From: HLUCCA09 sp965277275
GTDB taxonomy: Bacteria; Pseudomonadota; Alphaproteobacteria; Rhodobacterales; Rhodobacteraceae
Direction: 5' to 3'
DNA length: 64,000 nucleotides
Assembly: GCA_965277275.1 (NCBI GenBank)
Contig: CBDICG010000001.1
Location: 1-64,000 of the forward strand
The position numbers and the translations under genes are program-made. The notes under the pieces are model-generated. The model had not been told where the DNA came from. It ran no database searches and saw only the letters and a program-made list of their open reading frames with translations. Shown one piece after another: positions 33,288 to 41,819 of the stretch (the stretch's first letter is position 1; every line of letters begins with the position of its first letter).

Positions 33288-34241
33288 ATGGGAGACGAGC
33301 GCGCGGCGGTCGAGTTCGAGCCAGAGACGAGGCGGTCTCCCGTGGTGCTCATCCTGTTCGCGATCCCGGCCCTCATCGTATTCTGGCTTGCGTGGGACGT
33401 TGCGGTGATGACGCGGTGGCGGGAGCCCGGGATTGTCGCCGGGATGGTGTTGCTCGGGGCCGTGCTGCTGGGATTCGGCCTCCTGATGTTTCGGGCCGAA
33501 CCCTTTTGGCAGGGGCGGTTGCGGATCAGCGAGCACGGCGTCGAGCTGGAGCAGTGGAAGCGCAACCCCATCCCCGCCCGGAAGGTGGCGTGGTCCGAGA
33601 TGGCGGCGCTGCGCAAACGCTCGATGCCGCGTCAGCCGGATTTCTACGGTGTCGAATTGCGCGGGTCGGGCGAGGCGCGCGACAACACCGTCCTGTGGCT
33701 GAGCGCCTGGGGTCTCGACATGTCGCACCGGAACCCCATGCTGGCCTTGCGCGAAGGCGCGAGCGCCGCCGGGTACGAGGTGACACGAGATCTGCGCTTG
33801 CGCGACGTGCTGCTGGATCAGCGCTGGGTTCTGGAGCGTCGCACGGATGACGGCGGCACAGCCCCCCCGGGCAGCGGTGCGGAGCCGATCCCGGCAGGCA
33901 GGGCAGGCGATCCGGATGGGGATGGTGACCCGGATGGGGATGGTGACCCGGATGGGGTTGGCGGCACGGGTGGGGTTGGCGGCACGGGTGGGGTTGGTGA
34001 ACCGAATAGGTCTGGTGACCCGCGTGGGGTTCGTGACCCGCGTGGGGCTGTCGATCCGGGTGGGGCTGGCGACACGGGGAAGGCTGGCGAGCCGGGTGGC
34101 GTTGGTGAACCGGGTGGGGTTGGTGACCCGCGTGGGGCTGGCGAACAGAATGGGGATGGCAATCCGGTTGGGGCAGGCGATCCGGGGAGGGATCGGAAGG
34201 ACGGCCGGGATGGCGGCACCGTCTGGGGCTCGGGGTCATGA
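33288..34241 (+). CDS. Two-pass membrane protein with hexapeptide-repeat tail (paralog 1 of 3)
   Basis: Family not recognised. The 317-residue protein has two membrane segments (about 18-41 and 47-68), then a soluble beta-rich domain (about 75-190, starting GRLRISEHGVELEQWKR) that resembles the bacterial PH domains found after two-helix anchors, then 16 hexapeptide repeats of the type G-D/E-P-x-G-x (residues 207-302). The stop overlaps the next start (ATGA). The next two genes encode the same membrane-plus-domain core, so this is a paralog set in one operon. The role is unknown. Confidence 0.7.
   Translation: MGDERAAVEFEPETRRSPVVLILFAIPALIVFWLAWDVAVMTRWREPGIVAGMVLLGAVLLGFGLLMFRAEPFWQGRLRISEHGVELEQWKRNPIPARKVAWSEMAALRKRSMPRQPDFYGVELRGSGEARDNTVLWLSAWGLDMSHRNPMLALREGASAAGYEVTRDLRLRDVLLDQRWVLERRTDDGGTAPPGSGAEPIPAGRAGDPDGDGDPDGDGDPDGVGGTGGVGGTGGVGEPNRSGDPRGVRDPRGAVDPGGAGDTGKAGEPGGVGEPGGVGDPRGAGEQNGDGNPVGAGDPGRDRKDGRDGGTVWGSGS
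33906..34193 (+). repeat. 18-base coding minisatellite (16 degenerate units)
   Basis: Sixteen tandem 18-base units, each roughly GGNGANCCGGNTGGGGNT, encode the hexapeptide tail of the first paralog. The period keeps the frame, so unit gain or loss would change tail length without breaking the gene. Early units are nearly identical and later ones diverged, consistent with expansion at the 5' side. Confidence 0.85.
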
Positions 34242-34822
34242 GCGGATCCGGGTGCGAATTCGGTCCGCAGACGCGGCGCGATCCGCGTAGTTTCGTTCTC
34301 TTGAGCCTCTGTGCGCTGGGCTGGCTGGGCATCGCCTACGACCTCCAGCGGGGCGCGCCCGAGGGCGAGGCTGCGGGCGTCGCGGGGATGCTCGCGGTGG
34401 CGGCCCTGACGTTCGGGGTCGGGCTGGCGACATGGTGGTTTTCGCCGCGCGCGCAGGGGCGGCTGGTTGTGTCGGAGGGCGGGATCTTTTTCGAGCAATG
34501 GCGTGGCGTGGTCGTGCCCGCGCAGGAGCTGCCCTGGGACGGGATCGGTGCGGTCCGGTTGAAGCGCGGCGCTTGGGGGCGCACGCGGCTCGGCATCGTG
34601 TCGCGCCCGCCGCGCACGGGGCGCGCCGCGCATGTCTGGTGGCTCGATCTCGCGGGCCTCGATCTTGGGGGCAGGGACGTGGTGCAGGCGATCGGTGAAG
34701 GGGCCGAACGGGCGGGCTTTGGCCTGCGCGCAGGGGGAAAGGCGCGGGGTGGCGCGGGCCGGACCGGCTCGCAGCGGGTCAGCCGCTGGCAACTTTACCC
34801 GTTGCGGGGGCAGGGCCGATGA
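34238..34822 (+). CDS. Two-pass membrane protein (paralog 2 of 3)
   Basis: A 194-residue protein with two membrane segments (about 18-36 and 44-67) followed by a domain beginning GRLVVSEGGIFFEQWRG that aligns with GRLRISEHGVELEQWKR of the first paralog and continues through WDGIGAVRLKR. It lacks the long repeat tail but ends in a short Gly/Arg-rich stretch. Its start overlaps the upstream stop (ATGA) and its stop overlaps the next start (ATGA), so the three are translated as a coupled set. Function unknown. Confidence 0.7.
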   Translation: MSGSGCEFGPQTRRDPRSFVLLSLCALGWLGIAYDLQRGAPEGEAAGVAGMLAVAALTFGVGLATWWFSPRAQGRLVVSEGGIFFEQWRGVVVPAQELPWDGIGAVRLKRGAWGRTRLGIVSRPPRTGRAAHVWWLDLAGLDLGGRDVVQAIGEGAERAGFGLRAGGKARGGAGRTGSQRVSRWQLYPLRGQGR

Positions 34823-35946
34823 CTGGCAAAACACCCCCATCCGAGCCGCATGAGACCCGGGGCGACAGGGTTGGGACGCGGGCGAGCCCTGCGGGCGGGC
34901 AAACGCGTGGCCCCGGCCCCGGGGATGCAGGGCAGGGGGACGCGGGATCGGGCGTTACAGGGTCTGGCACGAAGGGCGCGGGGATGAAGGGATCGGGCGC
35001 GACGGAGGCGGAGGGGACGACAATGGACGCGACGGGCGCGGGCGCGGCGAGGGCAGGCGCGGCGAGGGCAGGCGCGACGGGATCAGGTGTGACGGGGGCG
35101 GGCATGATGACGGCGGCAGACGTGACGGGGGAAGGCGTGACGGGATCAGGTGCGGCGACGGCGAGCACAAAGGGATCGGAGGTCACGACGGCGGGCGTGA
35201 TGACGGCATGTGCGACGACGGCGGGCGCGGGCGCGACGACGGTGGGCGTGACGGGAGCGGGCATGACAACGACGGGCGCTGACGGGGCGGGGGGCGGTCG
35301 CGGGGGGGCGGGTCGTGCAGAGGCAGGCTCTGGATCTGTGCCCACCGAGACCCTCGGGCCGACAGAGGCCCGCAACTGGGGATGGATCGTGCTGCTGGGG
35401 GGCTTGGCGGCGCTCCTCGGGGCGGCAGCCCTCGAGGCGACGCTGCGGCTCGGGGTCGGGTGGCGGGAAACAGGGATGCCTCTGCTCTTGGCGGCACCCT
35501 TCGCGGCTGCGAGCGCGTGGGTTTGGCGGCAACCTCCGTTCGAGCGGACGACGCTCGTGTGCACGCCGGATCATGTCGAGATCGTCGGTCGGCGTGCGCG
35601 CGTCGCGCTGGGCTGGCACGAGATCGCCGCGATTACCCTGCGCCCGTCCTCGATGGGTCCGGCGCACATGACACTGGAGCGCGCGGCCCCGGGACAGGCG
35701 GGCATTGCCGACGATCCGATCACGCCTGCGGCCTATCTGACGGCCAAGGCCGAAACGGCCGCGGACGACGCACCCGGCGTGATGTTTCCCGTGCGCGCGG
35801 TGGGTGTGTCGGCCGAGGAGATCGTCGCGTTTCTCGGCCGGGGTGCGGCGGGCGCGGGCGCCCGGCTTGAGGAGCCGATGCGCGGGGACGGGCGCAATGT
35901 CCACCGCTTCGGTGGCCCGCGCCGCTGGCTGGTGATCCGGACCTGA
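34819..35946 (+). CDS. Membrane protein with long Gly/Ala/Thr-rich N-terminal region (paralog 3 of 3)
   Basis: A 375-residue protein. Residues about 25-175 are low-complexity (repeats such as ARAGAARAGATG, VTGAGMTTTG), then two membrane segments (about 188-208 and 220-238) and a beta-rich domain (TTLVCTPDHVEIVGRRARVALGWHEIAAITLR) matching the other two paralogs. The first ATG overlaps the upstream stop; a later start after the low-complexity part cannot be excluded. In this copy the disordered part precedes the membrane anchor, whereas in paralog 1 it follows the soluble domain. 278 bases separate it from ftsW. Confidence 0.65.
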   Translation: MTGKTPPSEPHETRGDRVGTRASPAGGQTRGPGPGDAGQGDAGSGVTGSGTKGAGMKGSGATEAEGTTMDATGAGAARAGAARAGATGSGVTGAGMMTAADVTGEGVTGSGAATASTKGSEVTTAGVMTACATTAGAGATTVGVTGAGMTTTGADGAGGGRGGAGRAEAGSGSVPTETLGPTEARNWGWIVLLGGLAALLGAAALEATLRLGVGWRETGMPLLLAAPFAAASAWVWRQPPFERTTLVCTPDHVEIVGRRARVALGWHEIAAITLRPSSMGPAHMTLERAAPGQAGIADDPITPAAYLTAKAETAADDAPGVMFPVRAVGVSAEEIVAFLGRGAAGAGARLEEPMRGDGRNVHRFGGPRRWLVIRT

Positions 35947-36224
35947 GCCCGCCTGCTCAAGCGCGGCGCGCCCTCCGCTGCCCCCGTCTGCGACGCTGCG
36001 CGGGTCTGGCATCGGGCCCAGGGGCGGGGCTGGGTGCATGGCTCTTGCAAGGCGTGGTTTTGGGGCAGGCCCCATATCTAGCGTATCGAAGGCGCGAATC
36101 GGAAAGTGGTAGCCAGCGCGGGGAGGACCGGTTATGGTTTCGCCAGAGCTTCGGAAAACGGAGCCGACAGAAGATCGCCCTTGAGGGCACACAGGCAGAA
36201 ACAGGCAAAGTTGGGCAGCGCTCC

Positions 36225-37397
36225 ATGACGGAGATGGTGCACGGAACGGTCCCCGTCCAATCGGGAGATCCGGTGATTCCACGGTGGTGGCGGAGCGTCG
36301 ACAAGTGGTCGATCGGCTGCGTGATGCTGCTGTTCGGGATTGGGTTATTGCTCGGGATGGCGGCGTCGGTGCCGTTGGCCGAGCGCAACGGGCTTCCACA
36401 GTTTCACTACGTCGAACGGCAGGCGATCTTTGGCGGTGCGGCGCTGGTCGTGATGCTCGTTGTGTCGATGTTCTCGCCGTCGCTGGTGCGGCGGCTCGGG
36501 GTGATCGGGTTCGTCTTTGGCCTTGTGGCGCTGATGGCGTTGCCGTTTCTGGGCACCGATTTCGGCAAGGGGGCTGTCCGGTGGTATTCGCTCGGGTTCG
36601 CCTCGGTGCAGCCCTCGGAGTTCCTCAAGCCGTGCTTCGTGATCCTTGTGGCGTGGCTGATGGCGGCGGCGCATGACGTTACGGGGCCGCCGGGCAAGAC
36701 ATTGTCGCTCGGGGTGGCCTTGATCGTCGTGGGCCTGTTGGCGATCCAGCCTGATTTTGGCCAGGCGGCGCTGGTGCTCTTTGGCTGGGGCGTGATGTAT
36801 TTCGTGGCCGGGGCGCCGATCCTGCTGCTCGTCGGGGTGGCGGCGGCGACCGTCGGTGCGGGGTTCGTGGCCTACGGCGCGTCGGAGCATTTCGCGCGCC
36901 GCATCGACGGCTTTCTGACGCCCGACCTCGACCCGCGGACACAGCTCGGCTTTGCGACGAATGCGATCCGCGAGGGCGGGTTCTTCGGTGTGGGCGTGGG
37001 CGAGGGGCAGGTGAAGTGGTCGCTGCCCGATGCGCACACCGATTTCATCATCGCGGTGGCGGCGGAGGAGTACGGGCTGGTGCTCGTGGCCGTGATCATC
37101 GCGCTCTACGCGACGCTCGTGGTGCGGGCGCTCTGGCGGCTGACGCGGGAGCGGGACCCGTTCGTGCGGCTTGCGGGCACGGGGCTTGCGTGCATGTTCG
37201 CCGCCCAGGCCATGATCAACATGGGTGTGGCGGTGCGCCTGCTGCCGGCCAAGGGCATGACGCTGCCGTTCGTAAGCTACGGCGGCTCGTCGCTGATTGC
37301 GGGCGGGATCGCGATGGGGGCGCTTCTGGCGCTGACCCGGGTGCGGCCGCAGGGGGCGATGCAGGACCTGTTTGCCCGGTCGGGCCGTGGTCGCTGA
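36225..37397 (+). CDS. ftsW: Peptidoglycan polymerase FtsW
   Basis: A 390-residue SEDS-family membrane protein that polymerises lipid II at the division septum. Seen: ten hydrophobic segments from about residue 25, GAVRWYSLGFASVQPSEFLKP, FGQAALVLFGWG, the large periplasmic loop with FATNAIREGGFFGVGVGEG, LPDAHTDFIIAVAAEEYGL and LPFVSYGGSSL. Start chosen at 36225; 60 upstream codons are unsupported and an ATG three codons later is possible. Here it follows the three-paralog operon rather than murD. Confidence 0.95.
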   Translation: MTEMVHGTVPVQSGDPVIPRWWRSVDKWSIGCVMLLFGIGLLLGMAASVPLAERNGLPQFHYVERQAIFGGAALVVMLVVSMFSPSLVRRLGVIGFVFGLVALMALPFLGTDFGKGAVRWYSLGFASVQPSEFLKPCFVILVAWLMAAAHDVTGPPGKTLSLGVALIVVGLLAIQPDFGQAALVLFGWGVMYFVAGAPILLLVGVAAATVGAGFVAYGASEHFARRIDGFLTPDLDPRTQLGFATNAIREGGFFGVGVGEGQVKWSLPDAHTDFIIAVAAEEYGLVLVAVIIALYATLVVRALWRLTRERDPFVRLAGTGLACMFAAQAMINMGVAVRLLPAKGMTLPFVSYGGSSLIAGGIAMGALLALTRVRPQGAMQDLFARSGRGR

Positions 37398-37435
37398 CGT
37401 GGCGGGTCGGCGGTGCGGGCCCCGGCGGCGCGTCA

Positions 37436-37456
37436 GGTATTTGCGCCAAGATGAAG
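37436..37456 (+). repeat. Dispersed GGTATTT...GAAG element, copy 1
   Basis: GGTATTT, four bases, then CAAGATGAAG, between ftsW and murG. The same pattern recurs at 48582-48602, 54143-54164 and, on the minus strand, 58866-58887, always between genes. Function unknown. Confidence 0.6.
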
Positions 37457-37475
37457 CTGCGGCGGGGGCTCTGTC

Positions 37476-38606
37476 GTGACGGCGCGGTTGTGCCTGATCG
37501 CGGCGGGCGGGACCGGCGGGCATATGTTTCCTGCCCAGGCGTTGGCGGAGGCCCTCTTGGGGCGCGGCTGGCGTGTGCAGCTCTCGACCGATGCGCGCGG
37601 CGCGCGTTATGCGGGCGGGTTTCCCGAGGCGGTGGCGGTGGAACAGGTGGCGTCGGCCACCTTTTCGCGGGGCGGTGTCGGGGCGAAGCTCGCGGTGCCG
37701 GTTGTGCTGGCCGGCGGGATTGTTTCGGCCACGGTGCGGATGTTGCGGGCGCGGCCGGACGTTGTGGTGGGGTTTGGCGGCTATCCGTCGATCCCGGCGC
37801 TGGCCGCGAGCTGGCTCCTGCGGCGGCCGCGCATGATCCACGAGCAAAATGGCGTGCTGGGGCGGGTCAACGGGCTCTTTGCGCGGCGCGTTCAGGCCGT
37901 CGCCTGCGGGATCTGGCCGACGGACCTTCCGGATGGGGCGGTGGCGGTTCACACGGGCAACCCCGTGCGGGCGACGGTGCTCGAGAGGGCCGAGTCCGGC
38001 TATATTCCACCCGGGGATTACCCGATGTCGGTGCTGGTGATGGGGGGCAGCCAGGGTGCGCGCATCCTGTCGGACGTGGTGCCCCCTGCGCTGGCGGGGC
38101 TGCCGCTCGAGGCGGTTGGGCATCTGCGTGTCGCGCATCAGGCGCGCGACGAGGATGCCGAGCGGGTGAGCGCGTATTATGCGGAGCACGGGGTGTCGGC
38201 GGAGGTTGCGCCGTTCTTTCCCGATATCGCGCGGCGGATCAGCGAGGCGCAGCTGGTGATCAGCCGGGCGGGCGCTTCTTCGGTCGCCGATATCTCGGCG
38301 ATCGGGCGGCCGTCGATCCTTATACCCTATGCCGCGGCGGCGGGGGACCATCAGGCCGCAAACGCGCGCGGCTTGGCCGAGGCGGAGGCGGCGGTTGTGA
38401 TCCCGGAAAGCCGGCTTGCGCCCGAGAGCCTGACTGCGCATATCGCGGCGATCCTCGAGCAGCCCGACGCGGCGCGGCGGATGGCGGCCAAGGCCGCGGC
38501 GCAGGGGCGTCCGGACGCGACCGAGCGTCTTGTCGCCCTTGTGGAGCAACTCGCTTCCGGGCAAGCGGCACCCTCTCATAATCAAGACCCAACAGGCGGA
38601 CAGTAG
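37476..38606 (+). CDS. murG: UDP-GlcNAc:undecaprenyl-PP-MurNAc-pentapeptide GlcNAc transferase MurG
   Basis: A 376-residue GT-B glycosyltransferase at the cytoplasmic membrane that makes lipid II from lipid I. Seen: N-terminal LIAAGGTGGHMFPAQALAE, FGGYPSIPAL, HEQNGVLGRVN, GNPVRATV, LVMGGSQGARILSD and VISRAGASSVADI with PYAAAAGDHQAANA for donor binding. It starts with GTG at 37476 after a GGCGGGGG-like site. Four bases separate its stop from the murC start used here. Confidence 0.96.
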   Translation: MTARLCLIAAGGTGGHMFPAQALAEALLGRGWRVQLSTDARGARYAGGFPEAVAVEQVASATFSRGGVGAKLAVPVVLAGGIVSATVRMLRARPDVVVGFGGYPSIPALAASWLLRRPRMIHEQNGVLGRVNGLFARRVQAVACGIWPTDLPDGAVAVHTGNPVRATVLERAESGYIPPGDYPMSVLVMGGSQGARILSDVVPPALAGLPLEAVGHLRVAHQARDEDAERVSAYYAEHGVSAEVAPFFPDIARRISEAQLVISRAGASSVADISAIGRPSILIPYAAAAGDHQAANARGLAEAEAAVVIPESRLAPESLTAHIAAILEQPDAARRMAAKAAAQGRPDATERLVALVEQLASGQAAPSHNQDPTGGQ

Positions 38607-38610
38607 AGCA

Positions 38611-40173
38611 ATGGACGGCAGCACGATGATGAGCGCAGCAACGAAGCTACCCCAGGATGTCGGCCCGATCCATTTCGTCGGGATCGGGGGGATCGGGATG
38701 TCCGGCATCGCGGAGGTGCTGCTGACCCATGGCTACACCGTGCAGGGCTCGGATCTGAAGGCCTCCAAGATCACGGACCGGCTGGCGGCGCTGGGGGCGC
38801 GGATCTTCGAGGGGCAGCGGGCGGAGAACCTGGAGGATGCGGAGGTCGTGGTGATTTCCTCGGCGATCAAACCGGGCAACCCGGAGCTCGACGCGGCGCG
38901 CGCGCTGGGGCTTCCCGTGGTGCGCCGGGCCGAGATGCTGGCCGAGCTGATGCGGCTGAAGTCGAACGTCGCGGTGGCCGGCACGCACGGCAAGACGACG
39001 ACGACGACGATGGTGGCGACGCTTCTCGATGCGGGCGGGATCGACCCGACGGTGATCAACGGCGGGATCATCCACGCCTATGGCTCCAACGCGCGGGCCG
39101 GGCAGGGCGAGTGGATGGTGGTGGAGGCCGACGAGAGCGACGGGACGTTCAACCGTCTGCCCGCGACGATTGCCGTCGTGACCAATATCGACCCCGAGCA
39201 CATGGAGCATTGGGGGACGATCGAGGCGCTGCGCGACGGGTTCCACGATTTCGTCTCCAACATCCCGTTCTACGGGCTCGCGGTGTGCTGCACCGATCAC
39301 CCGGAAGTGCAGGCGCTGGTGGGTCGGATCTCGGACCGGCGGGTTGTGACTTTCGGGTTCAATGCGCAGGCCGACGTGCGCGCGGTGAACCTGCACTACG
39401 TGAAGGGCGTGGCGCATTTCGATGTGGCGCTGCAGGCCGAGGGCACCCTGATCGAGGGATGCACGCTGCCGATGCCGGGGGACCACAACGTGTCCAACGC
39501 GCTGGCGGCGATCGCAGTGGCGCGGCACCTGGGGATGAAGCGCGCGGAGATCCGGGAGGCCCTGTCCAACTTCCGTGGCGTTAACCGGCGCTTTACCAAA
39601 GTGGGCGAAGTTGGCGGCGTGACCATCATCGACGATTACGGCCACCATCCGGTGGAGATTGCCGCGGTGTTGAAGGCCGCGCGACAGGCTGTGGGCGAGG
39701 AGCCGGGGCCGAACGGTCGGCCGGGGCGGGTGATCGCGGTGCACCAGCCGCACCGGTACTCGCGGCTCTCGACGCTGTTTGACGATTTCTGCGGCTGTTT
39801 CAACGAAGCCGATGTGGTGGCGATCGCCGAGGTCTTTTCCGCCGGTGAAGAGCCCATTGCGGGGGCGTCGCGCGACGATCTGGTGGCGGGGCTCATCCAG
39901 CATGGGCATCGGCACGCGCGCGCGCTGCACGACGAGAACGATCTGGAGCGGCTGGTGCGCGAGCAGACCCAGCCGGGGGACATGGTCGTGTGTCTCGGCG
40001 CGGGGACGATCAGCGCCTGGGCCGGGCGGCTTCCGGAGCGTCTTGCGGGCGCGCCGCCCTCGACCGGGGCGCCGGAGGGTGAGCAGACGGGGCCGGATGC
40101 GTCCGCGCCGTCCGGAGCGGATCGGCTGGGGACGACGCAGCTGGGAGCAACACGGCTCGGGGCGGAGGACTAG
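38611..40173 (+). CDS. murC: UDP-N-acetylmuramate--L-alanine ligase MurC
   Basis: A 520-residue cytosolic Mur ligase. Seen: N-terminal nucleotide domain IHFVGIGGIGMSGIAEVLL, ATP loop VAGTHGKTTTTT, VEADESDGTF, TNIDPEHMEHWG, PGDHNVSNALAAIAVA and DDYGHHPVEI. Start uncertain among three ATGs (38611, 38626, 38629); the last would give the usual short N-terminus before KLPQDVGPIHF. The last 40 residues are a Ser/Thr/Gly/Ala-rich extension (after RLPERLAG) not needed for the fold. Confidence 0.95.
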   Translation: MDGSTMMSAATKLPQDVGPIHFVGIGGIGMSGIAEVLLTHGYTVQGSDLKASKITDRLAALGARIFEGQRAENLEDAEVVVISSAIKPGNPELDAARALGLPVVRRAEMLAELMRLKSNVAVAGTHGKTTTTTMVATLLDAGGIDPTVINGGIIHAYGSNARAGQGEWMVVEADESDGTFNRLPATIAVVTNIDPEHMEHWGTIEALRDGFHDFVSNIPFYGLAVCCTDHPEVQALVGRISDRRVVTFGFNAQADVRAVNLHYVKGVAHFDVALQAEGTLIEGCTLPMPGDHNVSNALAAIAVARHLGMKRAEIREALSNFRGVNRRFTKVGEVGGVTIIDDYGHHPVEIAAVLKAARQAVGEEPGPNGRPGRVIAVHQPHRYSRLSTLFDDFCGCFNEADVVAIAEVFSAGEEPIAGASRDDLVAGLIQHGHRHARALHDENDLERLVREQTQPGDMVVCLGAGTISAWAGRLPERLAGAPPSTGAPEGEQTGPDASAPSGADRLGTTQLGATRLGAED

Positions 40174-40202
40174 CGCATGAACCTGCAGAGCCGGAGGCCC
40201 CG

Positions 40203-40514
40203 ATGCCACTGTCGCTGACGCTGGCCTGCCTCTGGGCGCTGGTGGCGTCGCTCATCGCGTTCCTGCCCTCGAAGCGCAACCACTGGCCGCAGGCCGTGGT
40301 GCTGATCGCCGTCGGCATCCCCTTGCTGGGCTACGTCACCTACGAGAACGGGCCGATGGCGGGCGTCATCTGCCTCATCGCCGGCGGCTCCATCCTGCGC
40401 TGGCCCATCGCCTACGCCTTCCGCTGGATGCGCGGAAAGGGGCGGCCGACGCCTTCGGCGTCACAAAGCGCGGGCGGCGACGACGCCTCGGCGCCGGCCC
40501 GTTCCCCTGAGTAA
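40203..40514 (+). CDS. DUF2484-type small membrane protein
   Basis: A 103-residue protein with an N-terminal hydrophobic segment (LSLTLACLWALVASLIAFLP), KRNHWPQAVVLIAVGIPLLGYVTYENGP, and a third hydrophobic stretch before RWPIAYAFRWM, then a disordered tail. Genes of this type lie between murC and murB in Rhodobacterales, which is the best family argument. The role is unknown; the place suggests envelope or division. Confidence 0.85.
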   Translation: MPLSLTLACLWALVASLIAFLPSKRNHWPQAVVLIAVGIPLLGYVTYENGPMAGVICLIAGGSILRWPIAYAFRWMRGKGRPTPSASQSAGGDDASAPARSPE

Positions 40515-40616
40515 GCCCCTTGGCAGGGGTGGCTCGAGGCGGCTAGACGGGGCACGTGACCGGGGCGTGCACGCCCGGGCAGCAAAAGTGCTTAGAGCAA
40601 TGGACAATCCTCGCGG

Positions 40617-41570
40617 ATGGACATCGGCATGAATGACCTTCCCACCCCACGCGGGACCCTTACCCCCGAACGGCCCATGGCGGAGCTGACGTGGTTGCGT
40701 GTGGGGGGGGCGGCGGAGTGGGTGTTTCAGCCTGCCGATCCGGAGGATCTGGCGGCGTTTCTGGCGGGGCTCGATCTGGGGGTGGCGGTGTTGCCTATGG
40801 GGGTCGGCTCGAACCTGATCGTGCGGGACGGCGGGCTGCGCGGGGTCGTGATCCGGCTCGGGCGCGGCTTCAACGGGATCGAGATCGACGGCGACACGGT
40901 GACGGCGGGAGCGGCGGCGCTCGATGCGCATGTGGCGCGCAAGGCGGCGGCGGCGGGGCTGGATCTGACGTTTCTGCGCACCATTCCGGGCGCGATCGGT
41001 GGCGCGGTGCGGATGAACGCGGGCTGCTATGGGACCTACACCGCAGATCGCGTGGTATCGGCCGAGGCGGTGACGCGAAACGGCGCCCGCGTGACGCTCA
41101 GCGCCGAGGAACTGGCGTTTGGGTACCGGTCGTCCGCGCTGCCCGACGGCTGGGTGCTCACGTCGGCAACGTTTCGCGCGCCGCGCGGGGAGCCGGAAGC
41201 GCTCGAGCGGCGGATGGAGGACCAGCTCGCCAAGCGCGACGCGACCCAGCCCACGAAAGACCGTACGGCGGGCTCGACCTTCCGCAACCCGGCCGGATTT
41301 TCCTCGACAGGGCAGGCGGATGACGTGCACGACCTCAAGGCGTGGAAGTTGATCGAGCAGGCCGGGATGAAGGGTGCGCGGCTCGGTGGCGCGCAGATGT
41401 CCGAGAAGCACGCGAACTTTCTCGTCAACACGGGTGGCGCAACCGCCGCAGACCTCGAGGCGCTCGGCGAAGAGGTGCGAAAAAGAGTTTACGCTCAGAG
41501 CGGTATCGAGCTAGTCTGGGAAATCATGAGGGTCGGCGAACCGGCCCCGGAGACTACAGGCGATCTTTGA
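40617..41570 (+). CDS. murB: UDP-N-acetylenolpyruvoylglucosamine reductase MurB
   Basis: A 317-residue FAD enzyme (type I-like short form of alphaproteobacteria, lacking the long third domain insert). Seen: LTWLRVGGAAEWVFQP, LPMGVGSNLIVRDGGLRGVVIRL for FAD binding, FLRTIPGAIGGAVRMNAGCYG, GYRSSALP, GSTFRNP with the proton-donor serine, KLIEQAGMKGARLGGAQMSEKHANFLVN and an acidic residue near the C-terminus in SGIELVWEI. It reduces the enolpyruvyl group to MurNAc with NADPH. In relatives ddl follows; here it does not. Confidence 0.96.
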   Translation: MDIGMNDLPTPRGTLTPERPMAELTWLRVGGAAEWVFQPADPEDLAAFLAGLDLGVAVLPMGVGSNLIVRDGGLRGVVIRLGRGFNGIEIDGDTVTAGAAALDAHVARKAAAAGLDLTFLRTIPGAIGGAVRMNAGCYGTYTADRVVSAEAVTRNGARVTLSAEELAFGYRSSALPDGWVLTSATFRAPRGEPEALERRMEDQLAKRDATQPTKDRTAGSTFRNPAGFSSTGQADDVHDLKAWKLIEQAGMKGARLGGAQMSEKHANFLVNTGGATAADLEALGEEVRKRVYAQSGIELVWEIMRVGEPAPETTGDL

Positions 41571-41819
41571 TCACATCACGTTGCGCGCCCCTTGGGCCGC
41601 GGCATCACAACGGGGGCGACCCCGAAGCATAGGGCGCGGGTCAGCCGTGCCGTTGGTGAGGGTATAGGGCATGTCGGGCAGGGCATCCCAGAGCGGGCTT
41701 GAGCAAGAAGCGTGCCATGAGCGCGGGTGGCGCGGTGTGCGTGGGGGCCATGGTGCGCCGACGCGGTGTTGCGTGCACGCGCGGCGTGGCGTTCGCACGA
41801 TATCGCCCGGAGGCGGCGC

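Noticed and set aside
36345..38708. 787-codon minus-strand open frame
   Set aside because: Antisense to ftsW and murG, which are certain.
41571..41819. Possible ddl remnant between murB and ftsQ
   Set aside because: Neither strand shows ATP-grasp ligase motifs in any frame.
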